This document shows, one piece after another, positions 35,818 to 47,357 of a stretch of 64,000 bases of DNA (positions are counted from its first letter, which is position 1; each line of letters opens with the position of its first letter). The notes beneath the pieces are model-generated. The model had not been told where the DNA came from. It did no database searches and saw nothing but the letters and a program-made list of their open reading frames with translations. Origin of the DNA: Bradyrhizobium diazoefficiens (GTDB lineage Bacteria > Pseudomonadota > Alphaproteobacteria > Rhizobiales > Xanthobacteraceae). The stretch spans positions 1,116,001 through 1,180,000 of the forward strand of contig NZ_CP067041.1 in assembly GCF_016599855.1 (NCBI RefSeq). Direction: 5' to 3'. Position numbers and translations under genes: made by a program.

Positions 35818-37269
35818 ATGTGCACCTACAGTCGCCCGGCACTTGTTGCCGTCAGCTTAGCCCTTCTGCTTCCAATGTCCGGCGCTCATGCTCAGGCCTC
35901 GCCGGACGATAGTCTCCCCGTGGTCGGAAGCGGCATCATCGTGCATCCTGAACACCCGGAAGATGCGATTGTCAGCAACTTTCAGGCGATGTTGGGCCGC
36001 GGCTTCAGCACCTTTACGTCCACGGCGCGGGGCGACTGCGTAAATCTGTCTTTCGTGACCCCGGCCTCGGAAGGTTATGATACTCGCGCGGAGATCAGCT
36101 TGATCCAGTCCGCTGACGATCTCAAACGCGCGACGGCCATTCAGGTGTCCGGATCGACAGGGTTCGGAATGGTCAGTGCCGAGGCATCGGCGAGTTTCAA
36201 CGCATCCACGCACATATCGGCGAGCTCGGATTACCTTCTCGTCCGCGTCACCGCGATCGGGCCTTCGGTCGGCGGGGGAGCGGGTGAAATCGGAAAGTTG
36301 GCGCTCAGCACCAAGGGTAACCCGCATGAGTTTTATACCGCATGCGGGAACCGCTACGTCAGCGAGATCCAGCTGGGAGGGGAGTTTATGGCTCTCTTGG
36401 AATTCACCAGCTCGAACGAAACCGATCGCAAGGAGGTCCAGGCCAGCCTCAAGGTTGCGACCGCGGCGAGTACGCTCAACGCCAGCTTCAAGACAGCGGT
36501 CGAGCAGGCGCAATCCAAGAGCACGATGCACATGACGGTCTCGCGTCGCGGCACAACTGATCCATTCCCGGACTATACCATAGACAAGCTGATAGCTTAT
36601 TCGCTCGGCTTTCCCGGCAAGTTGAGCATCAAGACCGTCGTCCCTGTCGGTCTCGTCCTCTCTGACTATCAAAGCATCGATCCGGCGATGAGCACGATCG
36701 AGGAGGAGAGCGAGGTGGGCAAGGTGCGGCAGAATTTGGAGGCGGTGAACCGGGAGCTCGCTGAGATCGAGTACCTGAACGGCGCGTACCGCGGCTTGTC
36801 GATTGTCGGACGCTCCGACAATCTTCGGCAGATACGCGCAGCGCTGGCGCCAAAACCTGCGGCGCTGCAGCAGGCGCTTGCCGCATGCGGCAAGGCGCCT
36901 TGGAGCGGTGCGTGCAATTTCTCGCCGGCGTTACTAGATGTCCCGCTTCCGCCGCTGCCGCCGCGCCCTGCGCGCGTCACGTATACGTCACGCGACGGCA
37001 ACGAGCATGTGGTCGGGATGCTGGAGCAGGACCAAGAGGCGACTTTGGTGATTAGCGGAAGGTTCGTCTACAATGGCGACGACGGCGGCATGGCAGACGC
37101 CGCGTCGAATTCGAGGGTCGTGCTCAGGGGAGCCGATGGTATCGCGCGCGAGCAACCATATGGTGCGCCGAAAACGATCAAAGGGCCGGTGTCTGTTTCG
37201 GTCAAGCTCGTCGACTCGCAATATGACGACAACCGTGATGTCGAGATGCCGACGGCGCTGCTCTATTGA
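35818..37269 (+). CDS. Exported protein of unknown function, possibly MACPF-like
   Basis: 483 residues. A signal peptide ends near SGAHAQA, so the protein is exported. In the middle (about residues 90-250) runs of Ser/Ala/Thr-rich beta-like sequence lead to FYTACGNRYVSEIQLGGEFM and then alternating polar segments ending in MTVSRRG. The order CGxxYVxxIxxGG is similar to the signature region of MACPF (perforin-like) proteins, but this is only a pattern match. The C-terminal part (about 360-480) is Pro-rich then beta-rich (EATLVISGRFVYNGDDG). No neighbour helps: it lies downstream of the RND operon, 242 bases away. A GAGGG stands before the ATG. Confidence 0.75.
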   Translation: MCTYSRPALVAVSLALLLPMSGAHAQASPDDSLPVVGSGIIVHPEHPEDAIVSNFQAMLGRGFSTFTSTARGDCVNLSFVTPASEGYDTRAEISLIQSADDLKRATAIQVSGSTGFGMVSAEASASFNASTHISASSDYLLVRVTAIGPSVGGGAGEIGKLALSTKGNPHEFYTACGNRYVSEIQLGGEFMALLEFTSSNETDRKEVQASLKVATAASTLNASFKTAVEQAQSKSTMHMTVSRRGTTDPFPDYTIDKLIAYSLGFPGKLSIKTVVPVGLVLSDYQSIDPAMSTIEEESEVGKVRQNLEAVNRELAEIEYLNGAYRGLSIVGRSDNLRQIRAALAPKPAALQQALAACGKAPWSGACNFSPALLDVPLPPLPPRPARVTYTSRDGNEHVVGMLEQDQEATLVISGRFVYNGDDGGMADAASNSRVVLRGADGIAREQPYGAPKTIKGPVSVSVKLVDSQYDDNRDVEMPTALLY

Positions 37270-37407
37270 ATGAGTGGCGGAGGCTATCTCGGTCCGTGCA
37301 CCCATGCTCCGCTGGACGGTCGGGCCAACGCTGCAAAAAAAATGCAAGCTTACCGCGGACCATGATCTGGCCCGCGGCGACTTTCCAGAAAGGTGCGCCG
37401 ATCGTGC

Positions 37408-38202
37408 CTATTTTGAAAGCGGCTTCAACACCCTCACCAGCTCCCCGTGCACGTACTCGTTGCCGCAGACGACGTGGCCGGTGACCAGCGGATCGCCCGG
37501 GGTGTCGATGTCGCTCACGGTGCCACCGGCCTCGCGCACCATCAGCATGCCGGCGGCGACGTCCCAGGATTGCAGATTGCGTTCCCAGTAGCCGTCGAGG
37601 CGGCCGGCGGCGACGAAGGCGAGGTCGAGCGAGGCAGCCCCGAAGCGGCGCAGGCCCGCGACGCGGTCCTGGATCGCGGTCATCTCGCGGCGGAATTCCT
37701 CGTGGTCGCCGCGGCCGATATGGGGCAGGCCGCAGGCCACCACGCATTCGTTCAGCTGGCGTCGGCCGGCGACGCGCAGGCGCTGGTCATTGAGGAAGAC
37801 GCCCTTGCCGCGCTCGGCGATGTAGAGCTCGTCATTGGCGGGGTTGTAGATCACGCCGGCGATCACGGTGCCTTCGCGTGCGAGGCCGATCGAGATCGCG
37901 AATTGCGGAATGCCGTGCAGGAAGTTGGTGGTGCCGTCGAGCGGATCGACGATCCAGGTATGGCTCTTGTCGGTGCCTTCCCGCGTGCCGCCTTCCTCGC
38001 CGATGAAGCCGTACCCCGGCCGTGCCTTGGCGAGGTCCTGGTAGAGGATCTCCTCGGCGCGCTTGTCGGCGAGTGAGACGAAATTTGCCGGGCCCTTCAG
38101 CGAGACCTGGAGATGCTCGATCTCGCCGAGATCGCGCTTCAGGCTGCGGCCGGCACGGCGCGCGGCTTTGACCATGACATTGATAGTGGCGGAGTACAGC
38201 AT
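37408..38202 (-). CDS. Inositol monophosphatase family protein
   Basis: A 264-residue Mg2+-dependent, Li+-sensitive phosphatase. The metal-binding motifs are FIGEEGG (with the Glu), WIVDPLDGTTNFLHG, and WDVAAGMLMVREAGG. It may hydrolyse inositol-1-phosphate or act in place of SuhB; the substrate in this organism is not fixed by sequence. It is on the same strand, and downstream of, the Sel1-repeat and ThiE-like genes but is separated by about 90 bases. Confidence 0.93.
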   Translation of the reverse strand: MLYSATINVMVKAARRAGRSLKRDLGEIEHLQVSLKGPANFVSLADKRAEEILYQDLAKARPGYGFIGEEGGTREGTDKSHTWIVDPLDGTTNFLHGIPQFAISIGLAREGTVIAGVIYNPANDELYIAERGKGVFLNDQRLRVAGRRQLNECVVACGLPHIGRGDHEEFRREMTAIQDRVAGLRRFGAASLDLAFVAAGRLDGYWERNLQSWDVAAGMLMVREAGGTVSDIDTPGDPLVTGHVVCGNEYVHGELVRVLKPLSK

Positions 38203-38292
38203 GAGATCAGTCTGATGGGGGAAGGGGCGCGAAACCGCGTCGTCTGAGGGGATGGGGTGCCCCGCGAGGGGCCAAACGTCAAGTCATTTGGG

Positions 38293-39381
38293 TCATTTGC
38301 TCCCGAGCCACTTCTTGGCGGCGGCTTCCGCCTTGGCGCGGTCGTCTGCGGGGAGATCGGCCAGCTGCTTATCGAGCTCCGGATCGCCCTTGCCGGAGGT
38401 TTTGGCCACTAGATGCCATTTGAACCCTTCGACCTTGTCCACGGGCGTGCCCATGCCGTTGATCAGGACCCACGCGAGGCGGTTCTGCGCGATCGCGCTG
38501 CCCTGGCGGGACGCCTTGCGCAGCAACGCCACGGCGGCGGGCTGGTTCTTCGGCGTGCCGGTGCCGTTGAAAAGCGCGATGGCATATTCGACCTCGGCAT
38601 CGACATTGTCGGCCAGCGAAGCTGCCTGCAGCAGCCGCACCGCCCGTTCGGGGTCCTTCGGCACGCCGGTGCCTTCCTTGTAGAAGGTCGCGAGCGCGTA
38701 TTGCGCCTCGGGCAGCCCGGCATCGGCTGCCTGGCGCAGCAGCTCGGCGGAGCGCTTGACGTCCTGCGGCAGGGTCTGTCCGTCCAGATAAAGCAGAGCG
38801 AGATTATAGGCCGCCTTGGGCTCGCCGAGCTTGGCGGCGGAGGCCATCAGCTTGACCGCCTCGCTCTTGTCGACGGGGCCGCCGCGGCCGGCGATGCGCA
38901 GCATGGCGAGCGCAAACATCGCCTCGCGGTCGCCGGCGTCGGACGCGCGCTTGTACCACTCGACCGCCTTGGCGTAGTCGCGCCTGATGCCCATGGCGTT
39001 GGAATAGAGCTCGCCCAGCATGGTCATGGCCTTGGCATCGCCAGTCTTGGCGCGCGCGCTGGCGAGGTCGAAGGCGGTCTTGTACTGGCCGCGCTGATAG
39101 GCGCCGAACACGAGATCGACGTTGGAATCGTCGGTCGCTGGCGCCGGAATGACGGTCGCAGGCAGCGTCGGGCTCGGCGAGGTCGACGGCTTCGGGGCGG
39201 CGTCCTTCTTCTTGGTGATCGTGTGCGGCGCGACCTTTGGTTTCTCCTTTGCCGATTCCCTGGGCTTCTGCTTCTCGGACGCAGGGCTCGGAATCGTCGC
39301 CGGCGGCGTGATCTGGAGCTGCGCGGCCGCCGGGGTTGCCAGGAACAGCGTGGCCAGAAGCGTGATGCGAGGGAGCTTCAT
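38293..39381 (-). CDS. Sel1-like repeat (TPR-like) exported protein
   Basis: 362 residues: an N-terminal signal peptide (LLATLFLATPAAAQ), a Pro/Lys/Ser-rich linker, and at least five Sel1-type repeats of about 36 residues (for example AMTMLGELYSNAMGIRRDYA, AAYNLALLYLDGQTLPQDVK, AQYALATFYKEGTGVPKDPE). Such solenoids bind protein partners in the periplasm. The start follows the stop of the ThiE-like gene by 8 bases, so they may be cotranscribed. Function unknown. Confidence 0.9.
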   Translation of the reverse strand: MKLPRITLLATLFLATPAAAQLQITPPATIPSPASEKQKPRESAKEKPKVAPHTITKKKDAAPKPSTSPSPTLPATVIPAPATDDSNVDLVFGAYQRGQYKTAFDLASARAKTGDAKAMTMLGELYSNAMGIRRDYAKAVEWYKRASDAGDREAMFALAMLRIAGRGGPVDKSEAVKLMASAAKLGEPKAAYNLALLYLDGQTLPQDVKRSAELLRQAADAGLPEAQYALATFYKEGTGVPKDPERAVRLLQAASLADNVDAEVEYAIALFNGTGTPKNQPAAVALLRKASRQGSAIAQNRLAWVLINGMGTPVDKVEGFKWHLVAKTSGKGDPELDKQLADLPADDRAKAEAAAKKWLGSK

Positions 39382-39389
39382 GGCGGGCG

Positions 39390-40058
39390 CTAGCCCTGGC
39401 CCACGGCAGCAGCCGTGAAAGCCCTCTTGATCGCGGCGTCGGCCTCGATCAGCGCGGCCTTGGGTCCGCGCGGGTCGGCCCAGACGAGATCGCCGACCAG
39501 CACGAAATCCGCACCGCTGGCGGCGAAGTCGTGAGCTTCCTCGAACGTATCAGCGAAGCCGACGCAGGGCGGCTCGAACAGCTCGGCCCACCAGTCCAGC
39601 CGCTCGGCAATCGCCTCTGCCGACGGACGCTGGCCTTTCTCGTTGGGCTCGCCGAACAGCACGTAATCCGCGCCCATCTCACCCGCGTTCATGGATTCGT
39701 GGCGCGTCTCGAGCCCGCCCACACCCGCGATGCGATCGGGCTTGAGCGACGGCATCGCTTCTTCCAGCGCGGCGATGCCTGCGAGATGCGCGCCATCGGC
39801 GCCGCCGCGTGCCACGATCTCAGGATGGCCGTCGACGAGCAGGGCCGCGCCGGCGTTCTGCACGACGGGCGCCAGCGCCTTGATCCGCGAGATCATGGTG
39901 CGTTGGTCGGTCTCCTTCAGCCGCACCAGCACGGCTGCGACGTCGGCTGCGGCGAGCAGCGCCGGCAATTGGGCGAGGAGCGAGGCGGGATCATCGACGT
40001 CAGGCGTCGCGAGATAGAGGCGCGGCGCCGGGCGTGGCGGAGGCGATTTGTTCGACAA
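39390..40058 (-). CDS. Thiamine phosphate synthase-like (ThiE-related) TIM-barrel protein
   Basis: A 222-residue protein of the ThiE/TenI fold: LYLATPDVDD at the start, VLVRLKETDQRTMISRIKAL, DGAHLAGIAALEE and GADYVLFGEPNEKG. Phosphate-binding and pyrimidine-binding residues of true ThiE (the DGVHLGQxD and GPVF-T motifs) are altered, so it may not make thiamine phosphate. The start is TTG, 3 bases after the stop of the class I aldolase gene. It belongs to the carbon-metabolism cluster by position. Confidence 0.8.
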   Translation of the reverse strand: MSNKSPPPRPAPRLYLATPDVDDPASLLAQLPALLAAADVAAVLVRLKETDQRTMISRIKALAPVVQNAGAALLVDGHPEIVARGGADGAHLAGIAALEEAMPSLKPDRIAGVGGLETRHESMNAGEMGADYVLFGEPNEKGQRPSAEAIAERLDWWAELFEPPCVGFADTFEEAHDFAASGADFVLVGDLVWADPRGPKAALIEADAAIKRAFTAAAVGQG

Positions 40059-40061
40059 GAT

Positions 40062-41087
40062 CTAGGCTGCCTTCTTTTCCAGGCTGCTATGCCATTCGCC
40101 CCTGGAGGCGAGGCCATTCATGCGGGCGCGATGACTGAATGCGTTTTGTCCGGCCGCGACGTTGTCCGCCTTGCCCGACCAAGCCTTCTGCGGCGCGGCC
40201 TGCAGCGCGCGGCCGTAGGAGAAGGTCAGGTCCCATGGCAGCGGGCCGAGCTTGTGCATGGTGTTGAGATGCGCGGTCGCTTCTTCGTCGGACTGGCCGC
40301 CGGAGAGGAAGGCGATGCCCGGAACCGCCGCGGGCACGCAGGCCTTCAGCAGCCGGATCGTCTTCTCCGCGACCTCCTCAACAGAGGCCTGCTTCGGTGA
40401 CTTCTTGCCTGAGATCGCCATGTTCGGTTTCAGCACCATGCCTTCGAGCGCGACGCGCTGCACGCGGAGCTCCTGGAAGGTCTTGTTGAGCACGCGCTGC
40501 GTCACCTCATAGCAGCGGTCGATGTCGTGGTCGCCGTCCATCAGCACCTCAGGCTCGACGATCGGCACGATCTGGGCGGCCTGGCACAGCGCGGCGTAGC
40601 GCGCCAGCGCGTGCGCGTTGACGTTGATCGCGGTCATGGAGGGAATGCCGCTTGCGATATCGATCACCGCGCGCCATTTGGCAAAGCGCGCGCCGCGCTC
40701 GTAATATTTCTTCAGGCGCTCGGCGAGCTTGTCGAGCCCGACGGTGACGGTTTCACCCGGGCACATCGGCAGGGCTTGCGTACCCTCGTCGACCTTGATG
40801 CCGGGAATGGCGCCGCTATCCTCGATCAGCTTGATCAACGGGGTGCCGTCCTTGGCGTCCTGCCAGATCGTCTCGTCATAGAGGATCACGCCGGAGATGT
40901 ACTGGCTCATGGCCTCCTTGGCGCGGAACAGCATTTCGCGATAGTCGCGGCGGTTTTCTTCCGTCGATTCCACGCCGATCGCGTCGAACCGCTTCTTGAT
41001 GGTGCCGGAGGATTCATCGGCGGCAAGGATGCCCTTGCCGGGCGCGACCATGGCGGTGGCGATCCTGTTGAGCTCAGTCAGATTCAT
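40062..41087 (-). CDS. Fructose-bisphosphate aldolase class I
   Basis: A 341-residue Schiff-base aldolase that reversibly splits fructose-1,6-bisphosphate to DHAP and G3P. The hallmarks are GKGILAADESSGTIKKRF near the start, the active-site lysine in EGMVLKPNMAI and the FLSGGQSDEEATAHLN block. GGAGGACC precedes the ATG. It lies directly downstream of the class II aldolase gene, an unrelated enzyme with the same reaction, separated by a palindromic repeat. The ThiE-like gene starts 3 bases after its stop. Confidence 0.95.
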   Translation of the reverse strand: MNLTELNRIATAMVAPGKGILAADESSGTIKKRFDAIGVESTEENRRDYREMLFRAKEAMSQYISGVILYDETIWQDAKDGTPLIKLIEDSGAIPGIKVDEGTQALPMCPGETVTVGLDKLAERLKKYYERGARFAKWRAVIDIASGIPSMTAINVNAHALARYAALCQAAQIVPIVEPEVLMDGDHDIDRCYEVTQRVLNKTFQELRVQRVALEGMVLKPNMAISGKKSPKQASVEEVAEKTIRLLKACVPAAVPGIAFLSGGQSDEEATAHLNTMHKLGPLPWDLTFSYGRALQAAPQKAWSGKADNVAAGQNAFSHRARMNGLASRGEWHSSLEKKAA

Positions 41088-41208
41088 CGAGAGGTCCTCC
41101 CAAAACGATTCTGCCCTTGCCCGTGAAAATAGACCGTTCTCGGGCAATTGCCGAGTTAACGTTGGTCGCAGGCGGAGGGGGGCGGGAGGTCGTGCCACAA
41201 GAGAGGCT

Positions 41209-41308
41209 GTCATTCCGGGATGCGCCGGAAGGTGCAGGCCCGGAATCCATAACCCCAGGCTGTGGTTATGGATTCCGGGCTCGCCGCTTTGCAGCGCCCC
41301 GGAATGAC
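41209..41308. repeat. Palindromic GTCATTCCGGG repeat with 17-bp perfect inner arms
   Basis: Outer arms GTCATTCCGGG/CCCGGAATGAC and inner arms GCCCGGAATCCATAACC (41238-41254)/GGTTATGGATTCCGGGC (41264-41280) are exact. It separates the two aldolase genes and could stop or trim the transcript. Confidence 0.8.
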
Positions 41309-41333
41309 GGAGCTTTACGCCACCGCGTACTCG

Positions 41334-42401
41334 CTACGCCACCTTCGGATCGAGCTCGCCCTTGGCGTACCGCTTCGCCATGTCGGCGGGGGTCAGGATC
41401 TTCTTGAATTTGGAGGCCTGGCCTGCGGTATTGAACTCCTGGAGCCGCTGCTTGCATAGCTTGGTCATGGCTTCCATCGCCGGCTTCAGGTACTTGCGCG
41501 GATCGAACTCTTCCGGATTATCCTTGAGCACTTTCCGGATTTGGCCGGTCATGGCCATGCGGTTGTCGGTGTCGATGTTGATCTTGCGCACGCCGTTCTT
41601 GATGCCGCGCTGGATCTCGGCGACAGGCACGCCCCAGGTCGGCTTCATCTTGCCGCCATAGGCATTGATGATGTCCTGGAGGTCCTGCGGCACTGAGGAC
41701 GAGCCGTGCATCACGAGGTGCGTGTTCGGCAGCTTGCGGTGGATCTCCTCGATCACGTTCATGGCGAGGATGTCGCCATCCGGCTTGCGGGTGAATTTGT
41801 AGGCGCCGTGAGAAGTCCCCATCGCGATCGCGAGCGCGTCGACCTTGGTCTCTTCGACGAACTTCACCGCCTCGTCCGGATTGGTCAGGAGCTGGTCGTG
41901 GCTGAGCTTGCCTTCGGCGCCGTGGCCGTCTTCCTTGTCGCCCATGCCGGTCTCGAGCGAGCCGAGCACGCCGAGTTCGCCCTCGACCGAGATGCCGCCG
42001 AGATGGGCCATGTCGGTCACGGTCTTGGTCACGCCGACATTGTAGGTCCAGTCGCCGGGGGTCTTGCCGTCGGCCTTGAGCGAGCCGTCCATCATGACCG
42101 AGGTGAAGCCGGCCTGGATCGCGGTCATGCAGGTCGCGGCCTCGTTGCCGTGGTCGAGATGCACGCAGACCGGGATGTGCGGGTAGATCTCGGTCACCGC
42201 GTCCATCATGTGCTTGAGCATGACATCGTTGGCGTAGGAGCGCGCACCGCGCGAGGCCTGGATGATGACAGGCGCGTCAACCTGGTTGGCCGCGTCCATG
42301 ATCGCCAGCGCCTGCTCCATATTGTTGATGTTGAAGGCCGGTACGCCGTAATCGTTCTCAGCCGCATGGTCGAGCAATTGACGTAACGTGATCCGAGCCA
42401 T
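41334..42401 (-). CDS. fba: Fructose-bisphosphate aldolase class II
   Basis: A 355-residue zinc-dependent aldolase of the Calvin cycle/glycolysis type (CbbA-like). The Zn ligands lie in [10 protein letters not shown] and in the later His-containing segments ([19 protein letters not shown]). [16 protein letters not shown] and [14 protein letters not shown] are conserved. It starts with ATG after GGGAGAAAG. It lies in a minus-strand cluster with tkt, gap and pgk, and the stop of pgk is 56 bases upstream. Confidence 0.95.
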   Translation of the reverse strand: MARITLRQLLDHAAENDYGVPAFNINNMEQALAIMDAANQVDAPVIIQASRGARSYANDVMLKHMMDAVTEIYPHIPVCVHLDHGNEAATCMTAIQAGFTSVMMDGSLKADGKTPGDWTYNVGVTKTVTDMAHLGGISVEGELGVLGSLETGMGDKEDGHGAEGKLSHDQLLTNPDEAVKFVEETKVDALAIAMGTSHGAYKFTRKPDGDILAMNVIEEIHRKLPNTHLVMHGSSSVPQDLQDIINAYGGKMKPTWGVPVAEIQRGIKNGVRKINIDTDNRMAMTGQIRKVLKDNPEEFDPRKYLKPAMEAMTKLCKQRLQEFNTAGQASKFKKILTPADMAKRYAKGELDPKVA

Positions 42402-42457
42402 CTTTCTCTTTCTCCCGTTTGGGCCTGCAGGGCCGCTAATGACGTACCGACTTGAAC

Positions 42458-43654
42458 TTACTTGACGCGCAGGACTTCGACGCCGGGCAGGGGCTTGCCC
42501 TCCATCCATTCAAGAAATGCGCCGCCCGCAGTCGAGACGTAGCTGAAGCTGCCGGCGACCTGCGCCTGGTTGAGGGCCGCGACGGTGTCGCCGCCGCCAG
42601 CGATCGAGATCAGTTTCCTGGCCTTGGTGCGCTCGGCAGTATGCTTGGCGGCCGCGACCGTGCCGCGGTCGAACGGTTGCAGCTCGAAGGCGCCGAGCGG
42701 GCCGTTCCAGACCAACGTGGCCGCATCATCGATCGCGGCATGGATGCGGGCGATCGATTGCGGGCCGACGTCGAGGATCATGCCGTCGGCCGGGATCGCA
42801 TCGAGCCCGTAAGCGTGCGACGGCGCGTTGGCCGCAAAATGATAGGCGACCGTGGCGTCGACGGGGAGGATGATCGCGCAGTTCGCGGCTTCGGCCTTCT
42901 CCATGATGCGGATCGCGGTGGCGGCGAGATCCTTTTCGGCCAGCGATTTGCCGATGCCGACGCCCTGGGCGTGCAGGAACGTGTTGGCCATGCCGCCGCC
43001 GATCACGAGCGCGTCGACCTTGCTGACGAGGTTTTCGAGCAGGTCGATCTTGGTCGAGACCTTGGCGCCGCCGATGATGGCGATGACGGGCTTGGTCGGC
43101 GAGCCCAGCGCCTTTTCCAGCGCATCGAGCTCGGCCTGCATGGTGCGGCCGGCATAGGCGGGCAGCTTGTGGCCGAGGCCTTCGGTCGAGGCGTGGGCGC
43201 GGTGCGCGGCCGAGAACGCGTCATTGACCCAGATGTCGCCGAGCTTTGCCAATTCCGCGACAAAGGCCGGATCGTTCTTTTCCTCTTCCTTGTGGAAGCG
43301 GGTGTTTTCCAGGCACAGGATGTCGCCATCCTTCAGGGCGGCCACGGCCGTGGCCGCGGGCTCGCCGACGCAGTCATCGGCGAAGGCGACCGGCTTCTTC
43401 ACGACCTTCGACAACGCTTCGGCGACGGGCTTGAGCGAGTCCTTGGGATCGCGGCCCTTGGGCCGGCCGAAATGCGCGAGCAGGATGACCTTGCCGCCCT
43501 TGTCCGAGATTTCGGCAATGGTCGGCGCGACGCGCTCGAGCCGGGTCGCGTCACTGACGCGGCCATTATCCATGGGCACGTTGAGATCGACGCGCAGCAG
43601 CACGCGCTTGCCCTTCACGTCGACGTCGTCGAGGGTGCGGAATGATTTCGTCAT
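42458..43654 (-). CDS. pgk: Phosphoglycerate kinase
   Basis: A 398-residue monomeric kinase that converts 1,3-bisphosphoglycerate plus ADP to 3-phosphoglycerate and ATP. Signature segments are [29 protein letters not shown], the nucleotide region [13 protein letters not shown] and the late [18 protein letters not shown]. Length is standard. It is followed by class II aldolase and preceded by gap with a dispersed repeat between. Confidence 0.97.
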   Translation of the reverse strand: MTKSFRTLDDVDVKGKRVLLRVDLNVPMDNGRVSDATRLERVAPTIAEISDKGGKVILLAHFGRPKGRDPKDSLKPVAEALSKVVKKPVAFADDCVGEPAATAVAALKDGDILCLENTRFHKEEEKNDPAFVAELAKLGDIWVNDAFSAAHRAHASTEGLGHKLPAYAGRTMQAELDALEKALGSPTKPVIAIIGGAKVSTKIDLLENLVSKVDALVIGGGMANTFLHAQGVGIGKSLAEKDLAATAIRIMEKAEAANCAIILPVDATVAYHFAANAPSHAYGLDAIPADGMILDVGPQSIARIHAAIDDAATLVWNGPLGAFELQPFDRGTVAAAKHTAERTKARKLISIAGGGDTVAALNQAQVAGSFSYVSTAGGAFLEWMEGKPLPGVEVLRVK

Positions 43655-43669
43655 TGGAGGCCCTTGTCC

Positions 43670-43795
43670 CGGGCGCTACTAGCGGCGCGAAGTGCCGCTG
43701 TGCAGAACCGGGACCCACGTTGCGGCAAGTCCCGCGGTTAAATGGGTCCCGGATCTGCGAAGCAGCGTTTCACGCTGCATCGCGTCCGGGACACA
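43670..43795. repeat. Palindromic ACCGGGACCCA repeat between pgk and gap
   Basis: GCAGAACCGGGACCCA near 43702 and TGGGTCCCGGATCTGC near 43743 are inverted copies, and GCGTCCGGGACAC follows. It is related to the 8211-8369 element. Confidence 0.6.
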
Positions 43796-43804
43796 AGAGT
43801 GGAG

Positions 43805-44812
43805 TTAGAGCACCTTCGACATCGCGACGGCGGTGTCGGCCATGCGGTTCGAGAAGCCCCACTCGTTGTCGTACCAGGACATCACGCGCACCAGCGTGCC
43901 GTTCTGCACCTTGGTCTGGTCCATGTGGAAGGTGGACGAGTGCGGGTCGTGGTTGAAGTCGATCGAGACGTTCGGCGCCGTGGTGTAGGCGAGGACGCCC
44001 TTGAGCTGCTGCTCGGAGGCGCGCTTCATCGCCTCGTTGATTTCCTTCGGATCGGTGGCGCGCTTGGCGACGATCTTGAGATCGACGACCGAGACGTTCG
44101 GGGTCGGCACGCGGATCGCGACGCCGTCGAGCTTGCCCTTCAGCTCGGGCAGCACCAGGCCGATCGCCTTGGCGGCACCGGTCGAGGTCGGGATCATCGA
44201 CATCGCGGCGGCGCGGCCGCGGTAGAGATCCTTGTGCAGCGTGTCCAGCGTCGGCTGGTCGCCTGTATAGGCATGGATCGTGGTCATGAAGCCGGTCTCG
44301 ATGCCGACGAGGTCGTTCAGCACCTTCGCAATCGGCGCGAGGCAGTTGGTGGTGCAGGAGCCGTTGGAGACGACCAAATGATCCCTGGTCAGCGTGTCGT
44401 GGTTGACGCCGTAGACGATGGTGGCGTCGGCGCCGTCGGCGGGCGCGGAGACCAGCACGCGCTTGGCGCCGGCGGTCAGATGCGCGGAGGCCTTGTCCTT
44501 GGCGGTGAAGATGCCGGTGCATTCCAGCGCGATGTCGACGCCGAGATCCTTCCAGGGCAGCTTCGAGGGATCGCGCTCGGCGGTCACCTTGATCTTGCCG
44601 TTGCCGAGGCTGATCGAGTCGCCGTCGACAGTCACGGTGCCGGGAAAGCGGCCGTGGACGCTGTCGAAGCGGAGGAGATGGGCGTTGGTCTCGACCGGGC
44701 CGAGATCATTGATGCCGACGACCTCGATGTCCTTGCGACCGGACTCGGCGATAGCACGCAGCACGTTGCGGCCGATGCGGCCAAAACCGTTAATTCCGAC
44801 GCGGACTGCCAT
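43805..44812 (-). CDS. gap: Glyceraldehyde-3-phosphate dehydrogenase, type I
   Basis: A 335-residue tetramer subunit that oxidises G3P with NAD. It has [15 protein letters not shown] at the N-terminus, the NAD-selective acidic stretch GINDL, the catalytic Cys153 in [12 protein letters not shown], and the C-terminal [13 protein letters not shown]. It is the usual glycolytic enzyme. It is part of the tkt-gap-pgk-fba cluster. Confidence 0.97.
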   Translation of the reverse strand: MAVRVGINGFGRIGRNVLRAIAESGRKDIEVVGINDLGPVETNAHLLRFDSVHGRFPGTVTVDGDSISLGNGKIKVTAERDPSKLPWKDLGVDIALECTGIFTAKDKASAHLTAGAKRVLVSAPADGADATIVYGVNHDTLTRDHLVVSNGSCTTNCLAPIAKVLNDLVGIETGFMTTIHAYTGDQPTLDTLHKDLYRGRAAAMSMIPTSTGAAKAIGLVLPELKGKLDGVAIRVPTPNVSVVDLKIVAKRATDPKEINEAMKRASEQQLKGVLAYTTAPNVSIDFNHDPHSSTFHMDQTKVQNGTLVRVMSWYDNEWGFSNRMADTAVAMSKVL

Positions 44813-44983
44813 GTTTCATCTCCTTATGACCGTTCAATGACGCGTGTTCAATGACGTCTGTCTTCCCCCACAACGCGCTTTGCGCCCCTGCGAGGGTTTT
44901 TTAGAGGCGGGCGCCCGGTTCAGCCAGGCGGTGCTTGATCATATGGGACGTTACGTAGCCCTTTTTTTTGGCAAGCTCAACTC

Positions 44984-46969
<1,986 letters not shown>

Positions 46970-47120
46970 GTCTGAAAATCCGTCTGAAATGAGGCGCTTG
47001 GCGGTGATGCGGGCCGCATTGGGGGAGCTTGGCGGCCAGGAAAGGTGGGGCTGGGATAGCACCTCGGTTCCGGGAGTCCAAGGCAATCAAACGCCGGTTT
47101 GGCCGCAAAAGTTGCTTACG

Positions 47121-47166
47121 GCATGATCCGGAAAAGTGGCGGGCCGGTTTTCCGAGGAGATCATGC
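47121..47166. repeat. Palindrome GCATGATCCGGAAAA / TTTTCCG..GATCATGC
   Basis: The arms GCATGATC...CGGAAAA and TTTTCCG...GATCATGC form a familiar Rhizobiales-type dispersed palindrome. The whole stretch 46970-47357 upstream of tkt has no gene; besides this and the next palindrome I see only the probable tkt and zapA-operon promoters. Confidence 0.7.
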
Positions 47167-47179
47167 CCAAGAGGAACTG

Positions 47180-47210
47180 CTAGATCGGGATGAATCTCAT
47201 CCCGATCTAG
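47180..47210. repeat. Perfect 14-bp inverted repeat CTAGATCGGGATGA
   Basis: CTAGATCGGGATGA (47180-47193), three-base loop, then the exact complement (47197-47210). It lies 14 bases after the previous palindrome; both form a compact double palindrome. Confidence 0.8.
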
Positions 47211-47357
47211 CGGTGCATAGTTTCGCGGCGGCGTTGCGCTTGGCTAGCTTGCCACGTAAATTTCTGCTTCTAACCGCTTGCCGAACCGAGTCTTTTGCCG
47301 GACGGCAAGCCCCCGGAGAAGCCCATTGGGCAAGGCACAGGTTCCGCCGCTGACTGC

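Noticed and set aside
37273..37407. Possible continuation of a minus-strand gene with KVAAGQIMVRGKLAF
   Set aside because: It resembles the chemoreceptor end IMVRGKHWG only in six residues; the neighbouring frame is broken and no domain can be made.
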